Positions 39,878-48,754 of a stretch of 64,000 bases of DNA are shown piece by piece (position 1 is the stretch's first letter; each line of letters opens with the position of its first letter). The notes under the pieces are model-generated. The model made no database searches and had not been told where the DNA came from. It saw only the letters and a program-made list of their open reading frames with translations. The stretch is from Roseateles depolymerans (GTDB lineage: Bacteria > Pseudomonadota > Gammaproteobacteria > Burkholderiales > Burkholderiaceae_C): contig NZ_QUMT01000004.1 of the NCBI RefSeq assembly GCF_003387155.1, positions 62,001 to 126,000 of the forward strand, written 5' to 3'. Position numbers and translations under genes: made by a program.

Positions 39878-42112
39878 TCAGAAGAGGGCCTTGAACTGCA
39901 CACCGTAGGTACGCGGGTCGTTGATGAAGCCGGTGCGGTTGTTGAAGTCGATTGCACCCGTCACCCGGATCTGGTTGGTGATGTTGCGAACGAACAGGGC
40001 TGCTTCGTACTTGCCGTTGTTCCAGATGTAACCGCCACGCAGGCCGCCTTCGGTCATGGCCTTCCCGGTGAATTCGGTGGACTCATACAGGAAGAAGTTG
40101 ACCTTGGAGCGGTAGGCCCAGTCGGTGTAGATGTAGAACTCGTTGCCGGCGGCGGTCGGGATCGAATAACGGGCCGTCAGGTTGTAGACCCACTTCGGCG
40201 CCTGGGGCAGCTGATTGCCGTTGATCAGGTAACCGCCGTTCGGGCCCACCGGGTTCAGCACCGTGCAGGCGCTGGGGTTGCAGCCGGACACTTCCAGCTT
40301 GTTGTCACGAATGGTGGCCTTGTTGTAGCTGCCGCCCATGGTGATGAACAGGCTGTCCACCGGCAGCAGTTCCAGGTTGAACTCCACGCCCTGGCCGATG
40401 ACCTTGCGGGCGGTCTTCACCGAGTTGCTGTTGCCAGCGGCGCCGCCGACTTCGGTCAGCTGCAGGTCCTTGGTCTCATAACGGAACACGTCGGCCGACA
40501 GGCGGGCACGGCGCTCCCAGAAGTCGCTCTTCACGCCCACTTCCACCGAGGTGGTGTTCTCGGGATTGGTGCGGCTGAGCGGCGCGAAATTCGACGCCGG
40601 CAGCACGGCGGAGGCGCGGAAGCCGGTGGCCACACGGGTGTAGACGTTGGTGTCCTTGGTCAGTGCGTACAGGGCCGAAGCGTCCCAGTTCCACTTGCTG
40701 TCCTTGGTGTCCGCCGCCAGGCCGAAGGTGGTGTTCAGCGGCAGATTGTTCAGGGCGACGGTGGACAGAGACTTGGTGTCGCGCGTGAAGCGCACGCCGC
40801 CGCGCAGCTTGAAGTCCTGGGTCACGTCATAGTTGACCGAGCCGAAGACGGCATAGGCATGGTTCTTCTGACGCGTGGCGGTGCCGTCCACGAATTTGTC
40901 GGAGCCGGTGGCGTAGTTCAGGCTCTCGATCTCGTACTTCTCATTGAAGTAGAACAGGCCAGCCTGGTAGCGCAGCGGGCCGGCCGGGTTGTATTCCATC
41001 CGGAATTCCTGCGTCACCTGGCGGTGGTCATGCAGCGCATCCGAGGTTTCGCTCTGGAACGGGATGTTCGTGTTGGCGGGCGTGCCGCCGTCCACATCGC
41101 CGCGGGAGAACGGCTGGACGGTCTCGATCGCGGTGATGGAGTGCAGCACCACGTCGTTGAAGGACCATTGCAGGCGGGCGCTGCCGCCGGTGGCGTGGAG
41201 CTTTTGCTCATTGCGGCCGTTGATCGACACCTTCTTCGGGTCAAAGCCATCCACCAGGTCGTTGGTGCCGGGCTTGATGATGTCGCCGCGGAACAGGCGC
41301 GGGCTGCCGTCCAGCTCGCGGTTGTGCACATTGAACAGGGCGGAGAACTGCTTGTGCGGCTGGTAGAGGACCTGGGCGCGGATGGCGCGGTCGTCGTAGC
41401 CTTCCGTCTTGCGGGTGGGGCCTTGATTGCTGGTGTTGTCCACCCAGTCATCACGGTGCTGCACCTGGGCCGAGATGCGGGCTGCCCAGTCGCCGGTCAG
41501 CGGCAGGTTGGCGGCGCCTTCAGCATTGATGGTGCCGAAGCGGCCATACGACAGGCTCAGGTAGCCTTCCTGCTTCTGCGAGGGCTTGACCGAGTCGAAC
41601 TTCACCACACCGGCCGGCGTATTGCGGCCGTACAGGGTGCCCTGCGGACCGGCGGCCACTTCCACCGCGCGCAGGTCGAAGGCCGGGAAGCCCTTCAGGA
41701 TCGGGTTCTCCTGCACCACGTCGTCATAGATCAACGACACAGGCTGGGAAGCATTCAGGCGGAAGTCGGTGTTGCCGTAGCCGCGGATGTAAAAGCGCGG
41801 GAAGGCACGGCCGAAGGACGACTCGATGTTCAGGCTGGGCACGCGGCCCGACAGGAAACGGATGTCCTGGCCGCTGGAGTTCAGCACGTCCAGCTTTTCA
41901 CCGGAGATGGTGCTCACCGAGTTCGGCACATCCTTGATGTTCTCGACGCGGCGCTCGGCGGTGATGGTCACCGTTTCGAGCTGGCTCTTTTCAGCCTTGG
42001 GGGCGGCCTCCTGGGCGAAGGCGGGCCAGGCCAGGACTGCCAGCGACACAGCCGCGGCAGCCTCACGCAGAACGGGGCGGGCCAGGCGGCGCTGGTGGGC
42101 GATTCGAGTCAT
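39878..42112 (-). CDS. TonB-dependent receptor (substrate unknown)
   Basis: A 744-residue outer-membrane receptor. Signal peptide ends near AWPAFAQEA, a TonB box follows (LETVTITAERR), then the plug (VPNSVSTISGEKLDVLNSSGQ, FYIRGYGNTDFRLNASQP, VEVAAGPQGTLYGRNTPAGVV) and a barrel ending in VQFKALF. It resembles the large family of pesticin/ferri-siderophore or carbohydrate receptors; the substrate cannot be told. No Fur box or partner transporter is evident. It has its own terminator and appears monocistronic. Confidence 0.92.
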   Translation of the reverse strand: MTRIAHQRRLARPVLREAAAAVSLAVLAWPAFAQEAAPKAEKSQLETVTITAERRVENIKDVPNSVSTISGEKLDVLNSSGQDIRFLSGRVPSLNIESSFGRAFPRFYIRGYGNTDFRLNASQPVSLIYDDVVQENPILKGFPAFDLRAVEVAAGPQGTLYGRNTPAGVVKFDSVKPSQKQEGYLSLSYGRFGTINAEGAANLPLTGDWAARISAQVQHRDDWVDNTSNQGPTRKTEGYDDRAIRAQVLYQPHKQFSALFNVHNRELDGSPRLFRGDIIKPGTNDLVDGFDPKKVSINGRNEQKLHATGGSARLQWSFNDVVLHSITAIETVQPFSRGDVDGGTPANTNIPFQSETSDALHDHRQVTQEFRMEYNPAGPLRYQAGLFYFNEKYEIESLNYATGSDKFVDGTATRQKNHAYAVFGSVNYDVTQDFKLRGGVRFTRDTKSLSTVALNNLPLNTTFGLAADTKDSKWNWDASALYALTKDTNVYTRVATGFRASAVLPASNFAPLSRTNPENTTSVEVGVKSDFWERRARLSADVFRYETKDLQLTEVGGAAGNSNSVKTARKVIGQGVEFNLELLPVDSLFITMGGSYNKATIRDNKLEVSGCNPSACTVLNPVGPNGGYLINGNQLPQAPKWVYNLTARYSIPTAAGNEFYIYTDWAYRSKVNFFLYESTEFTGKAMTEGGLRGGYIWNNGKYEAALFVRNITNQIRVTGAIDFNNRTGFINDPRTYGVQFKALF

Positions 42113-42504
42113 CGTGAACTCCGGAAATGCAGATAAGAAGGGGAAAAATCGGGAAACCTTGGGGGACCTGACGCACGCAAAGGGGCGAGCGGCGGCCCGG
42201 ATGCGGCGAATCTAGCAAGTTCGTCATCAAACCGACACCTCAAGCACCAGCCGGGTGCATGGACTGTTGTCGAAACACTGCACTCTGGACGCCCCACGCC
42301 CCGCGATCCCCAGTTCGGAGCGTGTCGGATCCCCAAGCGGGGCGTTCTGGCGACAAGCGCCCCGCTCATCTCACCGCCTCTTCCGGCCGAGGGGCCGCAC
42401 AGCCGTCAGGGCCTGCTGACACCCGGCGGCGACCCGCTTTGCGATACTGCCGGCCCGGCACCGCCCGCACTGGCGGCGCCCTGACCCGACTTCCTCCAGC
42501 AAGC
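42113..42504. other. Divergent intergenic region, TonB receptor / exonuclease III
   Basis: These 392 bases should contain promoters for both genes. I see no convincing Fur box, riboswitch or small gene. A plus-strand frame open from 42259 runs into xthA but its first 82 codons do not resemble exonuclease III. Confidence 0.5.
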
Positions 42505-43290
42505 ATGCGTTTCATCACCCTGAACCTCAACGGCATCCGGTCCGCCGCCAACAAGGGCCTGTTCGACTGGCTCCCTCCGCAGCAGGCGGACGTGGTGGGG
42601 GTGCAGGAGCTCAAGGCCCAGGCCGACGTGGTGGAGTCCCAGTTCGGCAGCTACGACCAGCTCACCGGCCACTTCCACTATGCGCAGAAGAAGGGCTATT
42701 CGGGGGTGGGCCTGTACACGCGGGAAACGCCCAGCGACGTGATCGTCGGCTTTGGCAGCGAAGAATTCGACAACGAAGGCCGCTGGATCGAAAAGCGCTT
42801 CGACAAACCCGGCCGCAAGCTCAGCCTGATCAGCTGCTATTTCCCCAGCGGCTCCAGCGGCGAGGACCGCCAGGCCGCGAAGTTCCGCTTTCTTGAAGCG
42901 ATGTATCCCTACCTGATGGCCCTGCGCGCCGAGCGGGAGTTCATCCTGGTGGCGGACGTCAACATCGCCCACAAGGAAATCGACCTGCGCAACTGGAAGA
43001 GCAACCAGAAGAACAGCGGCTTCCTGCCGGAAGAGCGCGCCTGGATGACCCGGCTGCTGGAAGTGGAAACCGGTCTGGTGGACGTGTTCCGTCTGCTCAA
43101 CGACAAGCCGGACCAATACACCTGGTGGAGCAACCGCGGCCAGGCCTGGGCCAAGAACGTGGGCTGGCGCCTGGACTATCACCTGGCCACGCCGGGCCTG
43201 GCGCACCTGGCGCGGCGCGAGTCGATCTATCTGGAGCAGCGATTCAGCGACCATGCGCCGCTGACGATTGACTACGACCTGACGATCTGA
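42505..43290 (+). CDS. xthA: Exodeoxyribonuclease III / AP endonuclease
   Basis: A 261-residue Mg2+-dependent nuclease of base-excision repair. Motifs: MRFITLNLNGIRSAANKG at the start, VGVQELKAQ, KGYSGVGLYTR, and the terminal SDHAPLTIDYDL with the catalytic Asp-His. I chose ATG 42505 as it gives the family start. Confidence 0.97.
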   Translation: MRFITLNLNGIRSAANKGLFDWLPPQQADVVGVQELKAQADVVESQFGSYDQLTGHFHYAQKKGYSGVGLYTRETPSDVIVGFGSEEFDNEGRWIEKRFDKPGRKLSLISCYFPSGSSGEDRQAAKFRFLEAMYPYLMALRAEREFILVADVNIAHKEIDLRNWKSNQKNSGFLPEERAWMTRLLEVETGLVDVFRLLNDKPDQYTWWSNRGQAWAKNVGWRLDYHLATPGLAHLARRESIYLEQRFSDHAPLTIDYDLTI

Positions 43291-43359
43291 GGCTCTGACG
43301 ATCTGGTGATATGACGCTGTGATGCCTTGAGGTGCTGAGGCCCTGTCGCTCCGAGGCGA

Positions 43360-44199
43360 TCAGTCCTCCCCGGCCAACAGCTCCATGCCCAGCGACACGG
43401 CCCACTCCTCCCCCGGCGCCAGGGCCCGCTCGGCCCCGGAGGCGGTGAGTGCCGTCAAGGTCATCCACGGACGCTCCGGATGGCGCCGCAGGGTCAGCGA
43501 CGGGAGGGCGCCGGCCAGCCGCAGGCGAATCTGGTGACCATCCGCCATGGCGAGCGTCGCCAACCCCCGCCAGTCGTCCAGCTGGATGCCGGTGCCGCGT
43601 GCGGGCCGGGGCATGCCGACCATGGATGGGTCCAGGGTGACATGGCTGCTGAAACCATCCGGCACCTGCAGGCGCAGGCCCATGCGCAGATCCAGCGGGT
43701 GGCGTCCCAGGTTGCGCAGCGCCACCGCGATTTCCAGCCGGCCCGGGCCGAGGCGGAACACCTGATGCGCCTGGTATCCCCTCTGCGGCCCGGACGGGTC
43801 CCGGTAGCCCTGCATCAAGGTCACGCAGCGCGGCGAGAGTTCGGTCAGTTGCCAGGGCGCATCCAGCGCTGACAGGCGGAAGTCGTCGGGGCGATCCTCC
43901 AAGGAGGCGCCGGCGGCGTCTGCGGAAGCGGCATCGCCCGGGGCCTCCAGCCACAGCCCGGCCCCGCCCACCAGCACATCCGCATGGCGCTCCACCTGCT
44001 TGAGCCAGTTGAAGCGGCGTCCGTGGTCCAGGGAGGTGAGCGACCGCAGCCGACCGCCTGCCTCCGGCGCCACCAGGGCACGCCAGCCTTCCACCTGCAA
44101 TTCAATGTCGCGATCCACTTGCCTGCCCTCCCGTTCAAGGGCTGGAAGTATTTGCGCTTTTATTAAATCGTCCTTTGACGGGAACGGGTGTCCGCGCAC
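43360..44199 (-). CDS. Aldose 1-epimerase-like (galactose mutarotase fold) protein
   Basis: A protein of up to 279 residues with weak similarity to the galactose mutarotase fold: LVAPEAGGRLRSLTSLDHGRRFNWL near the N-terminus is the expected opening, then a beta-rich body (YQAHQVFRLGPGRLEIAVALRNLGRHPLDLRMGLRLQVP). The usual catalytic His and Glu residues are not evident, so enzymatic activity is doubtful. The start is uncertain. It stands alone, converging with xthA and upstream of no clear operon. Confidence 0.55.
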   Translation of the reverse strand: MRGHPFPSKDDLIKAQILPALEREGRQVDRDIELQVEGWRALVAPEAGGRLRSLTSLDHGRRFNWLKQVERHADVLVGGAGLWLEAPGDAASADAAGASLEDRPDDFRLSALDAPWQLTELSPRCVTLMQGYRDPSGPQRGYQAHQVFRLGPGRLEIAVALRNLGRHPLDLRMGLRLQVPDGFSSHVTLDPSMVGMPRPARGTGIQLDDWRGLATLAMADGHQIRLRLAGALPSLTLRRHPERPWMTLTALTASGAERALAPGEEWAVSLGMELLAGED

Positions 44200-44241
44200 G
44201 AAACCCGTCAGAAAAGGGACATCGGCCGCCGAAGGTGTTGC

Positions 44242-45375
44242 TCAAACGCCGGTGATCAGCGCGGCCACTCGTTCATCGGACAACCGGATCGGGGCCGCAT
44301 GGCTGGGCAATAGCGCCACCACCGCATGCTCATCCCGGCTGCTGTCCCGCATCACCGGCATCTGCCGGGGTTCCCCCGCGGCATTGGTCAGGGCCGAGAC
44401 CATCGGGCGATGGGCCTTGTCGCCGTTGCGGATCACCAGGCCCACTTCGCCGCTGGCCAGCCGCACCAGGCTGCCCGGCGGGAAGATGCCAAAGGCCTTG
44501 ATGAGCGCCGCCGCCAGCGGGCTCTGCGCCCCCATCTGATGCAGTTCCCGGCCGGCCTGCTGTGCGCTCATCGCGGGGCGGCTGGCCCGGCTGCTCAGGC
44601 GGGCGGTGTAGATGTCGGCATAGCGCAGCATGGTGGCCAGCTCCCCCACATCGGTCAGCCCGTGGGGATAACCCGACCCATCCGGCACTTCATGGTGATG
44701 CAGCACGGCGTCGAGCCAGTCGGCATCCATCACGCCGGCCGCTTCCAGCATCTCGACGCTGCGGATCGGGTGTTCGTTGATCACTTCCCGCTGCATCGGC
44801 GTCAGCGGGGAGACCTGGCTGGAGAGCCGGGCCTGCAGGTCCAGCATGCCCAGGTTCATGGTGAGCGCGGCCTGGAAGGCGCGCCGCTGGTCGTCCTCCG
44901 ACCAGCCCAGGTAACGCGCAGCTGCATGGCAGGCGGTCGCGGCATGCATCGAGTGGTTGATGCCGTAATGGCCGTTGCCGTTGCCGGGCTGCCGCACGAT
45001 GTGGGCCAGGGCCATTTCCGGCGAGCAGTGGATCAGCGACAGCATCAGCTCGGTGGCGCCGTCCAGCGCCTCCACCAGCCGCTCCGGCGGCGCGGACAGC
45101 GCCTTGCGGACGTCCTGCATGCCGCGGTCCCATTCGGCGGGCAGCCGGGCCAGGCGGTCGGCCTGGCTCTCCTGACGAGTGGGCTTGACCGCCTCGGTCA
45201 GCTCGGTGATGTCCACCAGCGCGCCGCGCAGGAACAGCGCATTGAGCTGCTCGGCGTCCGCGATGATCTGTCCGCGCGCCAGCAGCAGCATGCGTTCGGA
45301 GTCCCGCACGCTGAACGGCAGCGGGTGGCCCAGAACGATGCGATTTTTGACGGAAGACAGGGAGCAGAAACGCAT
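44242..45375 (-). CDS. Degenerate HD-GYP domain protein
   Basis: A 377-residue protein with an HD-GYP domain in the middle. GYP-type motifs remain (NEHPIRSVEMLEA, VLHHHEVPDGSGYPHGL, ADIYTARLSSR), but the HD dyad normally found in HDxGK reads MNLGM here, so the metal-binding His-Asp is missing. The N-terminal 110 residues are DUF3391-like (LARGQIIADAEQL), and a C-terminal beta segment follows (GSLVRLASGEVGLVIRNGD). Cyclic-di-GMP hydrolysis is unlikely; a binding or regulatory role is inferred. Confidence 0.8.
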   Translation of the reverse strand: MRFCSLSSVKNRIVLGHPLPFSVRDSERMLLLARGQIIADAEQLNALFLRGALVDITELTEAVKPTRQESQADRLARLPAEWDRGMQDVRKALSAPPERLVEALDGATELMLSLIHCSPEMALAHIVRQPGNGNGHYGINHSMHAATACHAAARYLGWSEDDQRRAFQAALTMNLGMLDLQARLSSQVSPLTPMQREVINEHPIRSVEMLEAAGVMDADWLDAVLHHHEVPDGSGYPHGLTDVGELATMLRYADIYTARLSSRASRPAMSAQQAGRELHQMGAQSPLAAALIKAFGIFPPGSLVRLASGEVGLVIRNGDKAHRPMVSALTNAAGEPRQMPVMRDSSRDEHAVVALLPSHAAPIRLSDERVAALITGV

Positions 45376-45531
45376 GAGAGGCGCTGATGAGGGGTCGCCG
45401 GGCCTGCAGCGGCAGTGCGGCTCAGGACTCTACATCGGCAGAATCCTCCCCCATCCGTAGCTCTGGCGTTCGCAAAGCGCGCAGTGGGCCTGCGCGAGCA
45501 GGACGTCACGGATCGTGTGGGTCCCTGGGCC

Positions 45532-46002
45532 TCACGCAGAGTCGCGGGGCTCCCGAAGATCCCGGACCTCCCGGACCTCAGTATGGCAGGCGCACGCCTC
45601 GCCATGGGCGGCCGCCACCAGTTCCTCCAGCACGCGGCAGGGATGGGTGTGGTGGTCTGCATCGCAGCGGTTCTGCAGGGCCACCAGTTGGGCTTCCAGG
45701 GCCTGCATGCTCTTGAGCCGCGCACGCACCTTGCCCAGTTGGGAGGCCACCAGACGGTCCACCTGGGCCAGTTCGGCCGGATCGCGGGTGTTCAGGCTGC
45801 CCAGCAGCACCGACACATCGGCCAGCGACATGTCCAGCGCCCGGCAGTGCCGGATGAAGGCCAGACGCTCCAGATGGTCCTGCGTGTAGGCGCGGTAGCC
45901 GTTGTCGCTGCGGGCCGGGGGTGGGAGCAGTCCGCTCTTTTCATAGAAGCGGATGGTGTCCACATCGACCCCGGTGGCCTGGCTGAGTGCTCCGATTCTC
46001 AT
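45532..46002 (-). CDS. MerR-family heavy-metal regulator (CadR/PbrR type)
   Basis: A 156-residue regulator. The MerR helix-turn-helix is MRIGALSQATGVDVDTIRFYEKSGLLPPPAR, then the dimerisation helix and a C-terminal Cys/His-rich part. Cys are at about 53, 113, 122, 137 and 139 (RCDADHHTHPC and GEACACH). The Cys usually found near position 77-79 in CadR/PbrR/ZntR is replaced by Ala (PAELAQVD). It is divergent from a CadA-type ATPase over a 55-bp gap containing a MerR-type operator. ATG 46002 chosen. Confidence 0.9.
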   Translation of the reverse strand: MRIGALSQATGVDVDTIRFYEKSGLLPPPARSDNGYRAYTQDHLERLAFIRHCRALDMSLADVSVLLGSLNTRDPAELAQVDRLVASQLGKVRARLKSMQALEAQLVALQNRCDADHHTHPCRVLEELVAAAHGEACACHTEVREVRDLREPRDSA

Positions 46003-46020
46003 GACGTCCAGCATAGCCGC

Positions 46021-46051
46021 TTGACCCTGGAGTGGCTCCAGCGTGTGAAAT
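46021..46051 (+). promoter_or_regulatory. MerR-type promoter/operator driving cadA
   Basis: TTGACC (-35, 46021-46026) and TGAAAT (-10, 46046-46051) are separated by 19 bases, the overlong spacer typical of MerR-activated promoters. Within the spacer is the perfect-arm dyad CTGGAG-TGG-CTCCAG (46027-46041). The layout matches known pbrA/cadA promoters. The predicted transcript start falls at or within one base of the cadA ATG (46058). Confidence 0.82.
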
Positions 46052-46057
46052 ACCCCC

Positions 46058-48589
46058 ATGGCATCCCATGACCACGATCAGGCCCTGAGCGGCCGCCCCA
46101 GCCCACCCACGCCGCAACAGAGCGACCAGTCGGACCGCCACCACGGCCACGGCCACGGCCACGGCCACGGCCACGGTCACGAGCACGAGCACGAGCACGA
46201 GCACGGGCACGAGCATGGGCATGGGCATGGGCATTCGCATAGTCATCGTCATGGCCACATTGACGGTCATGACCACAAGCACGAGCACGGTCATGCTCAC
46301 GCCCATGCTCACACTCACGCGAGCGAGTCCGCCTGCTGCAGCCCGGGCGACCTGACCGCATCCCCGAAGGCGCCCGCCTTCACCGACGCCGAACTGGCCG
46401 GCACCACCCGCAACCGCTACTACATCGGCGGCATGGACTGCCCGACCGAGGAAGCCCTGCTGCGTCGCCGCCTGACCCAGGAGTCCGGCGTGGTGGCCTT
46501 GCAGTTCGACCTGATCAACCGCGTGATGGACGTCCATCACCGCCTGCCGGACGACGCCCCGCTGCGCGCCGCGATTGCCGACACCGGCATGACCGCCGAG
46601 CCGCTGGCCGACACCAGCCCGCCCCCGGCGCCGATGCCGGCGGTCAGCCGTTCCCTGCGCTGGCGCATGGCGGTGGCCGGCGTCGCGGCCATCACGGCCG
46701 AGGTCCTCGCATTTGCCGGCTGGCATGAGGCCGGACTCCCGGTGATCGCCCTGTCGGTCGCTGCCATGCTGCTGGGGGGACTGCCCACCTTGCGCAAGGG
46801 CTGGATCGCCCTGCGCAGCTTTACCCTCAACATCCACCTGCTGATGAGCCTGGCCGTCATCGGGGCCGTGGTGCTGGGCCAGTGGCCGGAGGCCGCGATG
46901 GTGGTCTGGCTGTTTGGCCTCTCGGAGATGATCGAGAGCCTGAGCCTGGCCCGGGCCCGCGATGCCATCCGCGCCCTGTCCCAGCTGGCGCCGGAAACGG
47001 CCTGGGTCAAGACTGACACAACGACCGATGGAAAGAGCGAGGGCCCCCACGCCGGCATGAACAGCGGCACGGCCGGCGGCGACCCGTTCACCCGCATCCC
47101 GGTGGAGCAGGTCCGCGCTGGCAGCATCCTGCGCGTGCCGCCCGGCGAGCGCGTGCCGCTGGACGGGCAGGTGCTGCAAGGCCGCTCCAGCCTCAATGAA
47201 GCCGCCCTCACCGGCGAAGCCATGCCGGTGGACAAGGCGCCCGGGGACCGCCTGCTGGCCGGCAGCGTCAACGGAGACGGCTTGCTGCTCATGCAGGTCA
47301 CCTCGATCAAGGGGCAGACCTTGCTGGACCGCATGGCCCAGGCGGTCCAGCAGGCCCAGTCCCAGCGCGCGCCCAGCCAGGCCTTCATCGACCGCTTCGC
47401 CCGTGTGTACACCCCGGTGGTCGTGCTGGCGGCGCTGGCCCTGGCAGTGCTGCCGCCGCTGCTGGGCTTTGGCGACTGGCATGCCTGGCTCTACAAGGGC
47501 CTGGTGCTGCTGGTGATCGCCTGTCCGTGCGCGCTGGTGATCTCGACGCCGGTGACCATCGTCAGCGGCTTAGCCGCGGCTGCCCGGCGCGGCATCCTGA
47601 TTAAAGGCGGGCTGTATCTGGAGAAGATGCGGCAGCTGCGCACCCTGGCCTTGGACAAAACCGGCACCCTGACGGAAGGACGCCCCGCCCTGGTGGCGGT
47701 CCACAGCTTCGATGCCGCCCTGAGCGAGGACGATGCCCTGCACCTGGCCGCGCGGCTGGATGCCGGCAGCGCCCACCCGCTGGCCCAGGCCATCGTGGCG
47801 GCGCAGGCCGAGCGGCTGCGCCGGCCGTTGGCGCCGGTGGACCACCTCCAGAACCAGCCCGGCCTGGGGATCACCGGTGAGATGGAAGGGCAGGCTTATG
47901 CGCTGGGCAATGAGCGCCTGGCCCGCCAGCATGCGACGGTGGAGGAGCCGGCACAGCGCGCCGCCGAGGCGCTGCAGGCCCAGGGTCACACACTGGCCTG
48001 GCTGCTGCGCGGCGGCCGTGTGATCGCCCTGCTGGCCCTGGCCGACACCCCGCGCCCGGCCGCCGCACCGACCCTGGCGCGACTGCGCGCGCAGGGGCTG
48101 GACCTGGTGATGCTCAGCGGCGACCACCGGGCCAGCGCCGAGGCCATGGCGACCCGCCTGGGCCTGCCGACGCAGGCCGTCCAGGCCCCGCTGCTGCCGC
48201 AGGACAAACTCGATGCCGTCGCCGCGCTGGCGGCCCGGGGGCCGGTGGGCATGGTGGGGGACGGCGTCAACGATGCGCCGGCCATGGCCCGCGCCGACGT
48301 CGCCATCGCCATGGGCGCGGCCGGCAGCGCCACGGCCCTGGAGACGGCCGACGTGGCGCTGATGGGCGACGACCTGACCCAGTTGCCGGTGCTGATCGAC
48401 CTCTCGCACCGCACAGCCCGGGTGCTGACCCAGAACATCGTGCTGGCCCTGGGCCTGAAGGTCGTGGTGGCCGGACTCACGCTGGCCGGACTGGGCTCCT
48501 TGTGGCTGGCCGTGCTGGCCGATGCCGGCGCCAGCCTGCTGGTGGTGCTCAACGGCCTGCGCCTGTTGCGCGATCAGCGCCCATCCTGA
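46058..48589 (+). CDS. cadA: CadA-type heavy-metal P1B ATPase with His-rich N-terminus
   Basis: An 843-residue exporter of Cd/Zn/Pb type. Residues 28-87 hold 30 His in an alternating His-Gly/His-Glu/His-Ala pattern, followed by CCSPG and a metal-binding domain with YYIGGMDCPTEEALLRR. Membrane helices, then TGEA, the metal-transport motif CPC (IACPCALVIST), phosphorylation site DKTGTLTEG, SAHP and GDGVNDAPAMARADVAIAMG are all present. The GMDCPTE motif and CPC point to divalent soft metals. Control is by the divergent MerR-type regulator. Confidence 0.95.
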   Translation: MASHDHDQALSGRPSPPTPQQSDQSDRHHGHGHGHGHGHGHEHEHEHEHGHEHGHGHGHSHSHRHGHIDGHDHKHEHGHAHAHAHTHASESACCSPGDLTASPKAPAFTDAELAGTTRNRYYIGGMDCPTEEALLRRRLTQESGVVALQFDLINRVMDVHHRLPDDAPLRAAIADTGMTAEPLADTSPPPAPMPAVSRSLRWRMAVAGVAAITAEVLAFAGWHEAGLPVIALSVAAMLLGGLPTLRKGWIALRSFTLNIHLLMSLAVIGAVVLGQWPEAAMVVWLFGLSEMIESLSLARARDAIRALSQLAPETAWVKTDTTTDGKSEGPHAGMNSGTAGGDPFTRIPVEQVRAGSILRVPPGERVPLDGQVLQGRSSLNEAALTGEAMPVDKAPGDRLLAGSVNGDGLLLMQVTSIKGQTLLDRMAQAVQQAQSQRAPSQAFIDRFARVYTPVVVLAALALAVLPPLLGFGDWHAWLYKGLVLLVIACPCALVISTPVTIVSGLAAAARRGILIKGGLYLEKMRQLRTLALDKTGTLTEGRPALVAVHSFDAALSEDDALHLAARLDAGSAHPLAQAIVAAQAERLRRPLAPVDHLQNQPGLGITGEMEGQAYALGNERLARQHATVEEPAQRAAEALQAQGHTLAWLLRGGRVIALLALADTPRPAAAPTLARLRAQGLDLVMLSGDHRASAEAMATRLGLPTQAVQAPLLPQDKLDAVAALAARGPVGMVGDGVNDAPAMARADVAIAMGAAGSATALETADVALMGDDLTQLPVLIDLSHRTARVLTQNIVLALGLKVVVAGLTLAGLGSLWLAVLADAGASLLVVLNGLRLLRDQRPS
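46139..46317 (+). repeat. His-codon simple-sequence tract in cadA
   Basis: A run of hexamer-type repeats (ggccac, cacgag, gggcat and variants) encoding a His-every-second-residue stretch. The near-exact ggccac and gagcac units, about four to five copies each, could expand or shrink in frame. Confidence 0.85.
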
Positions 48590-48754
48590 ATCGCGGCTTC
48601 CCCAACCGGGCGACCCTGACCTTTCTCACCTAGGGCCACTCCTAATACGGACGGGGCGGTGACGAACGGCCTTTCGCGGAGAATAGCGGGCCTGCCGCTG
48701 GTGACCTTCCGGGTCCCAGCGGCACCGTTCTTCTGATCCTTCACGGAGCGACGT

